Shown here: positions 36,387-44,461 of the stretch, piece by piece
How positions within the stretch are numbered: position 1 is the first letter of the stretch
Layout of the letters: every line of letters begins with the position of its first letter
Assembly: GCF_012999535.1 (NCBI RefSeq)
Contig: NZ_JABBWV010000006.1
Location: 310,001 to 374,000 of the forward strand
Origin: Microbispora sp. H11081
Lineage (GTDB): Bacteria > Actinomycetota > Actinomycetes > Streptosporangiales > Streptosporangiaceae
Direction of reading: 5' to 3'
DNA length: 64,000 nt
The notes under the pieces: generated by a model
What the model was told of the DNA's origin: nothing
Database searches by the model: none
What the model saw: only the letters and a program-made list of their open reading frames with translations
Program-made: the position numbers and the translations under genes

Positions 36387-37525
36387 TGGACGGCGAGGAC
36401 GAGCGGCTGCGCCGCTGGCGGCTGGTGCTCGGCGGCGCGGCGGAGGGAACGCTCGAAGGGCTGGACGCCCGGATGGACGCCGCCCTCGCGGCCCTCTACG
36501 ACGAGCAGGACGGGCGCGGCGCCGGTCTCGGCGCGTCCGCGCCGCGGGTCGCCCGGTGGCTGGGGGACATCAGGGAGTGCTTTCCCTCCAGCGTCGTGCG
36601 GATCATGCAGAGGGACGCCATCGAGCGGCTCGACCTGACCCGGCTGCTGCTGGAGCCCGAGACGCTGGAGGCCGTCGAGCCCGACGTGCACCTGGTGGGC
36701 ACGCTGCTCTCGCTGGGCAGGCTAATGCCGGAGCGGGCCCGCGAGTCGGCCAGGGCCGTCGTCCGCACGGTCGTGCGCGAGCTGGAGGAGCGCCTGACCA
36801 GGCGCACGCTGGCGGCGGTCGGCGGCGCGCTCGACCGCTCGGCCAGGACCCGCCGGCCGAGGCGGGCCGCCGACATCGACTGGGACCGGACGATCCGGGC
36901 GAACCTGGGCAACTACTTGCCGGAACGGAAGACCGTCGTGCCGTCCCGGCTGGTCGGGTACGCCCGCGGTCGGCGGGCCGTGCGGAAGGAGGTCGTGCTG
37001 GCCGTCGACCAGAGTGGATCGATGGCCGCCTCGGTCGTGTACGCCGGGGTGTTCGCCGCCGTGCTCGCCTCGATGCGTTCGCTGAAGACCTCGTTCGTGG
37101 CCTTCGACACGGCCGTCGCCGACCTCACCGACCGGCTGCACGACCCCGTGGAGGTGCTGTTCGGCACCCAGCTTGGCGGCGGCACCGACGTCAATCGGGC
37201 GGTTGCCTACTGCCAGACGCTGATCACCCGGCCGGCCGACACCATCTTTCTGCTGGTCAGCGACTTGTACGAGGGCGGGCCGCGGGAGGAGATGCTGCGC
37301 AGGATCGCCGCGCTGACCGCCGCCGGCGTCCAGGTGATCGTGCTGCTCGCGCTGTCGGACGAGGGGGCGCCCCAGTACGACCACGACAACGCGGCGGCGC
37401 TGGCCGCGATGGGCGTGCCGGCCTTCGCGTGCACACCGGACGCGTTCCCAGGCCTCATGGCCGCCGCCATCGAGCGCCGGTCCTACGACCAAGGTCGGAT
37501 TTCCGCGCCCGGCCGCGATTTGTAA
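36386..37525 (+). CDS. VWA-domain protein of the MoxR module
   Basis: A 379-residue protein. The C-terminal VWA domain has a full MIDAS: DQSGSM (about 208-213), the Thr of GGGTDVNRAV, and the Asp of LLVSDLYEGG. The N-terminal 190 residues are helical and Arg-rich, ending RTIRANLGNYLPERKTVVPSRLV, a typical lead-in to the VWA domain of MoxR partners. The ATG shares a base with the preceding stop (TGATG). It is the last gene of the module; its TAA stop forms part of a TAAGGT box that probably drives the MFS gene. Confidence 0.9.
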   Translation: MDGEDERLRRWRLVLGGAAEGTLEGLDARMDAALAALYDEQDGRGAGLGASAPRVARWLGDIRECFPSSVVRIMQRDAIERLDLTRLLLEPETLEAVEPDVHLVGTLLSLGRLMPERARESARAVVRTVVRELEERLTRRTLAAVGGALDRSARTRRPRRAADIDWDRTIRANLGNYLPERKTVVPSRLVGYARGRRAVRKEVVLAVDQSGSMAASVVYAGVFAAVLASMRSLKTSFVAFDTAVADLTDRLHDPVEVLFGTQLGGGTDVNRAVAYCQTLITRPADTIFLLVSDLYEGGPREEMLRRIAALTAAGVQVIVLLALSDEGAPQYDHDNAAALAAMGVPAFACTPDAFPGLMAAAIERRSYDQGRISAPGRDL

Positions 37526-37535
37526 GGTCCGTTTT

Positions 37536-38921
37536 ATGAATTCGGTGATGACCGCCCCGGGTGTCTTCAGCCGGCGATACCGCGCGCTGAGCGTCGGCAT
37601 CGTGGCCCTGGGGATCCTCGTGGCGTTCGAGTATCTGGCGGTGGCGACCGCCATGCCGTTGATCGGCCGGGAGCTGGACGGCTACCACCTGTACGGCCTC
37701 GCCTTCAGCGGCGGCATGGCGGCCACGATCATCGCCACGGTGGCAGGCGGGCGCTGGGCCGACGTCCGGGGGCCGCTGCCCGTCCTGTGGACGGGAGTGG
37801 CGGGGTTCGTCGCCGGGCTGGCGGTCTCCGGGTTCGCGACCGTCATGGAGGTCTTCCTCGTCGGCCGGTTCCTGCAGGGGCTCGGCGGTGGCCTGTTCAA
37901 CGTGGCGCTGTACGTCCTCGTCGCCCAGGCCTACCCCTCCGCCATGCACCCGCGGGTGTTCTCGGCGCTGGCCGCGGCGTGGGTGCTGCCGTCCGTGGTC
38001 GGCCCGGCGGTGACCGGTTTCGTGGCGGAGACCTGGAGCTGGCGCTGGATCTTCCTGGGTGTCGCGGTGCTGTCGGTCCCCGCCGCGCTGGTCATGTGGC
38101 GTGGGCTGCCCGCGACCGCCGCACGGCCGAGGGAGGCGAACGACCCGGCCTTCCTGCCCAGGTTCGCCTGGGGCGTGTGCGCCGCGGCCGGCGCGGCCCT
38201 GCTGCAGTACGGCAGCGGCGGGGCCGGCGCGGGCGTCCCCCTGGCGGTGGCGGGACTGGTGGTGCTCGCGCTGGCGCTGCCGAGGCTGTTGCCCAAGGGG
38301 ACGCTGCGCGCCGCCCGTGGCCTGCCCACCGTGGTCGCGCTGCGCGGCCTGGCCGCGGGGGCGTTCTTCGCCGCCGAGGTGTTCGTGCCGCTGATGCTGG
38401 TGCGGGAGCGGGGGCTGAACGCGGCCGAGGCCGGTCTCGCGCTCACCGGCGGGGCGCTCGCCTGGTCGCTCGGCTCGTGGATCCAGGGCCGCAGGCCGCA
38501 CGCGCGGACGCTGACCATCCGCCTGGGCGCGACGCTGATCGCGGCCGGGATCTGCGTCACCGCCTCCGCCGTCGTCCCGGCCGTGCCCGTCCCCGTCGTG
38601 TTCGCGGGCTGGGTGGTGGCGGGGCTGGGCATCGGCATGCTCTTCCCGACGCTGTCGGTGCTGGTACTCGAACTGTCGGCGCCGGGGGAGGAGGGCCGCA
38701 ACAGCGCGTCGCTGAGCGTCGGCGAGTCGGTCTTCTCGGTCGTCGCCGTCTCGCTGACCGGCGCGCTGCTCGCCGCGTACGGGGGCCTGCCGTGGGTCTA
38801 TCTGACGTGCCTCAGCCTGCTCGTCGTCATGGCGGCCACGGCGGCGCTCGTCGGCGGGCGTTCCGAGCACCGCCGTGAAGCGGGCACCATGGAGGTCTGC
38901 GAAGTCCCGGAGATTCGATAG
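37536..38921 (+). CDS. MFS transporter (drug:H+ antiporter type)
   Basis: A 461-residue major facilitator protein with about 14 membrane segments. Motif A is GGRWADVRGPLP, motif B LVGRFLQGLGGG, motif C VLPSVVGPAVTGFVAE, the antiporter motif of drug exporters. The first helix contains LAVATAMPLIGREL, the motif D1 position of 14-helix exporters. The substrate is unknown. ATG 37536 lies seven bases after TAAGGT (37523-37528), which overlaps the VWA stop, so it probably has its own leaderless promoter rather than belonging to the VWA module. Confidence 0.9.
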   Translation: MNSVMTAPGVFSRRYRALSVGIVALGILVAFEYLAVATAMPLIGRELDGYHLYGLAFSGGMAATIIATVAGGRWADVRGPLPVLWTGVAGFVAGLAVSGFATVMEVFLVGRFLQGLGGGLFNVALYVLVAQAYPSAMHPRVFSALAAAWVLPSVVGPAVTGFVAETWSWRWIFLGVAVLSVPAALVMWRGLPATAARPREANDPAFLPRFAWGVCAAAGAALLQYGSGGAGAGVPLAVAGLVVLALALPRLLPKGTLRAARGLPTVVALRGLAAGAFFAAEVFVPLMLVRERGLNAAEAGLALTGGALAWSLGSWIQGRRPHARTLTIRLGATLIAAGICVTASAVVPAVPVPVVFAGWVVAGLGIGMLFPTLSVLVLELSAPGEEGRNSASLSVGESVFSVVAVSLTGALLAAYGGLPWVYLTCLSLLVVMAATAALVGGRSEHRREAGTMEVCEVPEIR

Positions 38922-38980
38922 GCGCCGTGTCCGGTCCGGCCACGGGCGGGGATCACCGGGGAGGAAACGAGGAGATCCGA

Positions 38981-39976
38981 GTGCCGCGTGTCCGGGAGCT
39001 GGAGGTCTTCAGGATGACCCTGCCGTACGGCAGGCGTCCGGAGACCGTCCTGGTGAAGATCACGGACTATGGCGGCATGGTCGGCTGGGGCGAGATCGTC
39101 GGCCCCGGTGAGGCCGGCTCGCTGGAGCGGGCCCTGCCCGCACTCGTGGGCCTCGACTGGGAGCACCCCCTGGAGCTGGGAGAAACCCCCTGGGGCTCGG
39201 CCGGCGACATGGCCTGCTGGGACCTGTGGGGCCGGATGAACGGCGTCCCGCTCGCCCACGCGCTCGGCGGCAGCCGCACGTCGCTGGTCGCGACCGTCAG
39301 GCTGACGGCGGACCGCTCCCTGGAGAGCATGGTGGCCCGGGTGAACCGGCACGTGTGCGCGGGCTACGGGCACGTGACGCTGGACGTCCACCCGGGCTGG
39401 GACGTGGAGCCGCTGCGCGCCGTACGCGCCGCCTACCCCGGCCTCGCCATAGCGGTGGACGGGCGCGGCGCCTACACCGAGATCGCCCAGCTGGAGGCCC
39501 TGGACGCCTACGGGGTGGTGGCCATCGAGCGCCCCTTCAAGGACCTGCTGACCAGCGCCGACCTCCAGGACCGGGTGTCGGCCGCGGTCGCGGTCGAGGT
39601 GAGCACGGTGGCCGAACTCGACGAGGCGGTCAGCGTCAGGGCGGGCCGGGCGCTGCTGCTGCGTCCCGCGAGGTTTGGCTCGCTCGGCGCCGTACGGCGC
39701 GCGCACGACCGCGCGGTGGAGGCCGGGTGGGACATCGTCTGCGCCGGGGGCCTCGGCGCGGGGCTCGCCCGGGCCGCGACGGTCGCCGTCGCCAGCCTGC
39801 CCGGCTGCTCCCTGCCCAGCGACGTCGCGGAGCCGCCGCGCAGCGCACAGGTGGTGCTCCCGCCGGTCGGCGCGTCAGGCGGGGTCGTCGCGGTGCCGCT
39901 CACCCAGCCGGGGCTCGGGCACACGGTGGACGAGGACCGGGTGCGCCGCATGGCGCGCGAGACGTTCCGCGTCTGA
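38981..39976 (+). CDS. enolase-superfamily (MenC/NSAR-like) protein lacking the catalytic lysines
   Basis: A 331-residue protein that aligns by eye with o-succinylbenzoate synthase/N-succinylamino acid racemase: VGWGEIVGPGEAG, GSAGDMACWDLWGR, VHPGWDVEPLRAVRAAYPG, IAVDGRGAYTEI and AVASLPGCSLPSDVA. Expected residues are changed: the KLK acid/base strand before PGWDVEPLRAVR is TLD, VDAN is VDGR, IEQP is IERP (Glu kept), LDES is VEVS, and NIKPGR is LLRPAR. Two of three metal ligands survive in form, but both general acid/base lysines are gone. GTG 38981 has AGGAG upstream. It is probably non-enzymatic or has altered chemistry. Confidence 0.78.
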   Translation: MPRVRELEVFRMTLPYGRRPETVLVKITDYGGMVGWGEIVGPGEAGSLERALPALVGLDWEHPLELGETPWGSAGDMACWDLWGRMNGVPLAHALGGSRTSLVATVRLTADRSLESMVARVNRHVCAGYGHVTLDVHPGWDVEPLRAVRAAYPGLAIAVDGRGAYTEIAQLEALDAYGVVAIERPFKDLLTSADLQDRVSAAVAVEVSTVAELDEAVSVRAGRALLLRPARFGSLGAVRRAHDRAVEAGWDIVCAGGLGAGLARAATVAVASLPGCSLPSDVAEPPRSAQVVLPPVGASGGVVAVPLTQPGLGHTVDEDRVRRMARETFRV

Positions 39977-39987
39977 TCCGCGCAGCC

Positions 39988-40008
39988 CGCCCGGTGAGTC
40001 ACCGGGCG
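39988..40008. terminator. bidirectional hairpin between convergent genes
   Basis: A perfect 9-bp stem CGCCCGGTG/CACCGGGCG with a three-base loop, placed between the enolase-like gene and the convergent LCP gene. No T run is present, as is usual for actinobacterial terminators. Confidence 0.6.
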
Positions 40009-40037
40009 TGGTCACGGGCGGACGACGGGAGACGGGC

Positions 40038-41549
40038 TCACTGGCCCATCGCCGTGGGCGGCGCCCCGCAGCCGTCGTCGATCGGGCTCGGCGCCCCGGG
40101 CGAGAGCACGGGCGTGGGAGAGGGCGCGGGGGAGTGCCGGTGCCGGTGCCGGCGCGGAGCGGCGGGCGAGGATCCGGCCGTCGGCCCGGCCTGGGAATGG
40201 ATCGAGGCGTGGATCGCCCTGGCCGTGAGCAGCCGGATCCGGTCCCAGTCGGGGTAGGCGGTGTTGATCAGCGGCGGCACGAACTGCAGGCTGTCGATCG
40301 AGCCGTGCTTGACCTTCCACGCCACCGGCACCAGGTGCTCCAGCATGGGCCGGGGCACGTCGGTGCGGATGAGCCCACGGGTCGCCGCCGCGATCTCCGT
40401 GAACCTCGTCAGCACCGTCGCGGGGTCGGCCTGGGAGAGCAGGGCCCCGAGCACGCACCGCTGCCGGTGCATGCGGTCGAAGTCGTCGCTGCCGGTGCGG
40501 GAGCGGGCGAACCACAGCGCCTCCGTGCCGGTCAGCCGCCGGGTGCCCGCCTTCACCAGGCCCTCGTCGTACCGGCCGTACACGATGTCGCGGTTCACCG
40601 ACACCACGAGCCCGCCGAGGGCGTCGATCATCTTCGCGAAGCCCCAGATGTTCACCAGGGCGTACCAGTCGATCCGCAGGCCCAGGATGTGCCCGACCGT
40701 CTCCTTGAGGACCTCGGCGCCCATGTGCCGTCGCCCGCCGAACAGCTCGGGATGGTCGTCGGCGTACTGCCACACGGAGAACAGCAGGTCCTCGCGCCAG
40801 CCGGGTTGCGACTCTGGAAGTTGGAACCCGAAGGGGAACCTGACCGCCATGGGGCTGCCCGGAGGGAATCGGACGTGCTCCAGGTTGCGGGGCAGCCCGA
40901 GCAGCACCGTGTTGCCGGTCCGCACGTCCACGCTGGCGACGTTGATGCTGTCGGTGCGCATCCCGATCCGGTTGTCGCCCCAGTCGCCGCCCAGCAGGAG
41001 CACGTTGACCCGGTCGCGGCCCGCCCACGGGTCGTCCTCGCGTACGGCGCCGCCCGCCTGGCCCGGCCGGTCCTGCGCGGTGAAGAGCGCGTCGAGGGTC
41101 TGCTCGGACACGCGGACGTACCGGGCGACGACCGCGAACGGCACCGCGACGGCGACCGCGAGGACGCCCGCGACCAGGCCGGTGAGGATCTGCCCCGAGC
41201 GGGGGAGCCGGCCGGGACGCAGGACGACGTACGAGCGGACGACCAGACAGAACCAGGCGACGGCGCAGGCCGCGAACACCAGTGAGATCTGGCTCAGCCA
41301 GCCGAGCGCGCGCCCGGCGAGGCCCGCGTCGGCGCCCGTGGCGACGCTCGCTACCGAGACGACCACGACCACGTAGCCGCCGAGCAGGAGCAGCCCGGTG
41401 CGCCACCGGCCCGCCCGCAGATGCGCCGCGCCGGGCAGCACCGCCGACAGAGCCACCCAGCCGAGGAGCGCGGCGGCTCTCCGCACCTGCCCGCCGCGCC
41501 GCGTGGGCGGCGCGGCGCCCTTCCTGGGTGCCAGCTCAGGGGTGACCAC
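40038..41549 (-). CDS. LytR-CpsA-Psr (LCP) family cell-envelope ligase
   Basis: A 503-residue protein. Four membrane segments lie in residues 25-145. The extracellular LCP domain (about 170-440) contains VNVLLLGGDWGDNRIGMRTDSINVASVD (with the conserved Arg-x-Asp), LLGLPRNLE, INIWGFAKMIDALGG-like phosphate-binding helix (VNIWGFAKMIDALGG) and WFARSRTGSDDFDRMHRQRCVL. These proteins attach glycopolymers from lipid carriers to peptidoglycan. Four helices rather than one is the longer type found in actinobacteria. The C-terminus is a Pro/Ser/His tail. The start is GTG 41549. Confidence 0.9.
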   Translation of the reverse strand: MVTPELAPRKGAAPPTRRGGQVRRAAALLGWVALSAVLPGAAHLRAGRWRTGLLLLGGYVVVVVSVASVATGADAGLAGRALGWLSQISLVFAACAVAWFCLVVRSYVVLRPGRLPRSGQILTGLVAGVLAVAVAVPFAVVARYVRVSEQTLDALFTAQDRPGQAGGAVREDDPWAGRDRVNVLLLGGDWGDNRIGMRTDSINVASVDVRTGNTVLLGLPRNLEHVRFPPGSPMAVRFPFGFQLPESQPGWREDLLFSVWQYADDHPELFGGRRHMGAEVLKETVGHILGLRIDWYALVNIWGFAKMIDALGGLVVSVNRDIVYGRYDEGLVKAGTRRLTGTEALWFARSRTGSDDFDRMHRQRCVLGALLSQADPATVLTRFTEIAAATRGLIRTDVPRPMLEHLVPVAWKVKHGSIDSLQFVPPLINTAYPDWDRIRLLTARAIHASIHSQAGPTAGSSPAAPRRHRHRHSPAPSPTPVLSPGAPSPIDDGCGAPPTAMGQ

Positions 41550-41666
41550 GCGTCAATTGAAGCGACACCGGCCGCGGAAAACCGGCGACCGGCCCGGGGC
41601 GGGACAGTCCATACCGGCATTTGACCGGGACTCGACCCGCGAGTCGACCTGCGGGGGAACGGAGCC

Positions 41667-43160
41667 CTACCAGGGAAAGGCGAACAGGCCGTAGTAGGCG
41701 GCGGTCAGCAGCAGCAGCGTGGTCCCGCCGAGCACGCCGGCGATCACGCTCCTCTGCCAGGGTGTGGGCTCCCAGCCGTCCCGCAGCCCGCCGATCACGG
41801 CCATGAACGTCGTGACCGTCTGCACGAGCATCAGGATGGCGAGCAGCCGTACGACGAGCCACCCGGCCTGCACGGCGGGCCAGGCGCCCGCCTGATTGAC
41901 GGAGAACAGCACGATGAGCGTGATGAAGGCCATGACCGCGGCCAGTTCGCCGAGCCCGGTCCAGGCCATCCGGCGCAGCCGCCGCCTGAGGGCGGGCCAC
42001 AGGTGGACCGTGGCCTGCAGCCGCAGGTCGCGCCCGCGCAGCCGGACGACCATCTCGGTGACCGGCGCCGCCACGTAGCCGACCGCGGCCAGGCAGAGCG
42101 TGAGCCACAGGATGGTGCTGTCCCCCCACCACGGCGCGGCCGGCACGTCGCTCGCCACGAAGCGCTGCACCGGGGTCGCCCCCGCCATCGGCACCGACGG
42201 CCTGGCCGTGTGCGGCAGGTCCCTGATCCAGTTGGCCAGCGTCGGCAGGTAGTCCGGCGCGTACGTACCGCCCCGGATCCGCATCGCGTGGTCGGCGCCC
42301 GCGAGGAAGCGGATCGTGTAGCCGGTGTTGCCGCTCAGCGTCAGCGCGCCGGTGAGCGTCTCGGTGCTCTCCACGAAGGGGATGGACGGGTCCTCGGTGC
42401 CGTACAACGCGAGGACGGGCCGGCTGATCCCGCGCAGGGCGGGCACGCCGTCGTAGCGCAGGAAGTCGAAACCGACCCCGCCCATCGCGCGGGTGAGCAG
42501 GTCGCGCACGCCGGTCGGGGCGTGCAGGCGCAGCAGTTGCTCGTTCAGCGCCCAGGCGACCTGGCGCAGCGGCGAGACGTTCGGGGAGGAGACCAGGACC
42601 ACGAACGCGGCGTGGGGATCACGGGCGGCGGCGATGGGGACGACCCAGCCGCCCTCGCTGACCCCCCACAGGCCGGCCCGCGCGGGGTCGACGTCCGGCC
42701 GCTCGCGCAGCACCCGCAGCATGCGCAGGGCGTCGTCGGCGAGCAGCCCGAAGTCGCGGCTGCGGAAGGAGTAGCCCACCGTCCGCTTGTCGTACGCCAG
42801 CGTCACGATGCCCGCCCGGGCCAGCCACTCGGCCTGCTGGGTGAACTCGCCGCCGTCGCCCGACCCCGAGCCCTGCACGAACACCATCGCCGGGTGGCGT
42901 CCCGGAGCCAGGGGCGCCCTGATCGTCGCCTTCAGCGTCTCGTTCCTCGCCGGCACGAGGATCGTCTCGGTACGGAACCCGTCGGCGCGGGCGACCGGCC
43001 GCACCTCGGCGGCGGGCTGGGGAGGTAAGTCGCTGAACTGGGGCGAAGCGGGCAGTGGTGGGGGATCGAAGGCCGGCGGGGAGAGCAGATGGCCGACTGC
43101 GGCGAGCAGCACCATCAACACCCCGGCGATCACTCCCAGAGTGCCCCGGCCGACGTTCAT
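41667..43160 (-). CDS. alpha/beta hydrolase fused to a C-terminal membrane domain
   Basis: A 497-residue protein. One N-terminal helix (LGVIAGVLMVLLAAVGHLL) leads to an extracytoplasmic alpha/beta hydrolase: MVFVQGSGSGDGGEF (oxyanion region), nucleophile Ser in GLWGVSEGGWV, Asp in LYGTEDPSIPF, His in LAGADHAMR. After about residue 375 come four membrane helices (LWLTLCLAAVGYVAAPV to LLTAAYYGLFAFPW). The hydrolase part resembles YqiA/acyl-CoA-thioesterase-like peptidases; the substrate is unknown. ATG 43160 has GGGGAG upstream. It is divergent from sbcD. Confidence 0.86.
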   Translation of the reverse strand: MNVGRGTLGVIAGVLMVLLAAVGHLLSPPAFDPPPLPASPQFSDLPPQPAAEVRPVARADGFRTETILVPARNETLKATIRAPLAPGRHPAMVFVQGSGSGDGGEFTQQAEWLARAGIVTLAYDKRTVGYSFRSRDFGLLADDALRMLRVLRERPDVDPARAGLWGVSEGGWVVPIAAARDPHAAFVVLVSSPNVSPLRQVAWALNEQLLRLHAPTGVRDLLTRAMGGVGFDFLRYDGVPALRGISRPVLALYGTEDPSIPFVESTETLTGALTLSGNTGYTIRFLAGADHAMRIRGGTYAPDYLPTLANWIRDLPHTARPSVPMAGATPVQRFVASDVPAAPWWGDSTILWLTLCLAAVGYVAAPVTEMVVRLRGRDLRLQATVHLWPALRRRLRRMAWTGLGELAAVMAFITLIVLFSVNQAGAWPAVQAGWLVVRLLAILMLVQTVTTFMAVIGGLRDGWEPTPWQRSVIAGVLGGTTLLLLTAAYYGLFAFPW

Positions 43161-43287
43161 GAGGCCGCTCCCCCATGCGTGCGGGTGATACTCAGTCCAG
43201 GCTAAGTCATTACTCCTGATTTCCGGCGAGCACCAGAGGGACGGTTGGGGCCGTGTTTGTCGGCGGGACCTGTTAGCTTCCTGCGAC

Positions 43288-44388
43288 ATGCGCGTCCTGC
43301 ACACCTCCGACTGGCATCTCGGCCGGTCGTTCCACCGCGAGAGCCTGCTCGGGGCCCAGGCGGCGTTCGTCGACCACCTGGTCGAGACCGTGCGGGCCGA
43401 GCGCGTGGACGTCGTCGTGGTCTCCGGCGACGTCTACGACCGGGCCCTGCCGCCCGTCGACGCGGTCGCCCTGTGCAACGAGGCGCTGGCGCGGCTCAAG
43501 GCCCTCGGCGCGCACACCGTGCTGATCAGCGGCAACCACGACTCCGCCGTACGGCTGGGCTTCGGCGCCGATCTCATGGAGCGGGTGCATCTGCGCACCG
43601 ACCCCGGCCGGGCCTGGGAGCCGGTCGTGATCGGCGACACGGCGTTCTTCGGCATCCCCTACCTGGAGCCCGAGCTCGTCCGGGGGCCGTGGGAGCTGGC
43701 CGAGCGCAGCCACACCGCCGCGATGTCGTACGCGATGGACCGGGTCAGGGAGCACCCCGCGGCCCGCAAGGTGGTGCTCGCGCACGCCTTCGTCACCGGA
43801 GGGGAGGCGAGCGACAGCGAGCGGGACATCAGCGTCGGCGGGGTCTCCCACGTGCCGCTGGGCGTGTTCGCCGGGGCCGACTACGTGGCGCTCGGGCACC
43901 TGCACGGACGCCAGGTGATGAGCGAGACCGTCCGCTACAGCGGATCGCCGATCGCCTACTCCTTCTCCGAGGCCGGTCACACCAAGGGCTCCTGGCTGGC
44001 CGACCTCGCCACGGGCGGCACGGAGTTCGTGCCCGCTCCCGTGCCCCGGCCGGTGAGCACGGTGCGGGGCCGCATCGACGACCTGCTGACCGACTCCCGC
44101 CACGATCGGTACGAAGACCACTGGCTGCAGGTGACGCTGACCGACCCGGTGCGCCCGCGCGAGGCGATGGAGCGCCTGCGCCGGCGCTTCCCGCACACGC
44201 TGGCGCTCGCCTTCGAGCCGGACGGCGTGGCGCCGGGGCCGGCGGCCAGGGCGGCGATCGCCGGGCGGCCCGAGATCGAGGTGGCGCTCGACTTCGTCCG
44301 CGAGGTCCGGGGCGAGCCCGCCGACGACGAGGAACGGCGCCTCCTGGAGGAGGCGGTCGAGGCCTGCCGCATCAGGGAGAGCGCGTGA
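43288..44388 (+). CDS. sbcD: nuclease SbcCD subunit D
   Basis: A 366-residue Mre11-type nuclease subunit that cleaves hairpins and DNA ends with SbcC. Phosphoesterase motifs are all present: HTSDWHLGRSF (residues 5-15), SGDVYDR, ISGNHDSAVRLGFG, LAHAFVTGG, and ALGHLHGRQ. The capping domain occupies about 260-366. TAGCTT eight bases before the ATG suggests a leaderless transcript. The sbcC gene follows after 73 bases. Confidence 0.95.
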   Translation: MRVLHTSDWHLGRSFHRESLLGAQAAFVDHLVETVRAERVDVVVVSGDVYDRALPPVDAVALCNEALARLKALGAHTVLISGNHDSAVRLGFGADLMERVHLRTDPGRAWEPVVIGDTAFFGIPYLEPELVRGPWELAERSHTAAMSYAMDRVREHPAARKVVLAHAFVTGGEASDSERDISVGGVSHVPLGVFAGADYVALGHLHGRQVMSETVRYSGSPIAYSFSEAGHTKGSWLADLATGGTEFVPAPVPRPVSTVRGRIDDLLTDSRHDRYEDHWLQVTLTDPVRPREAMERLRRRFPHTLALAFEPDGVAPGPAARAAIAGRPEIEVALDFVREVRGEPADDEERRLLEEAVEACRIRESA

Positions 44389-44461
44389 GCGCCCCGGCCC
44401 AGGCGGCGGCCCGGCGGGTGACGAGGCGCGGGCCCGGCCCGTGGACGAGTGTGGAGGTCCG

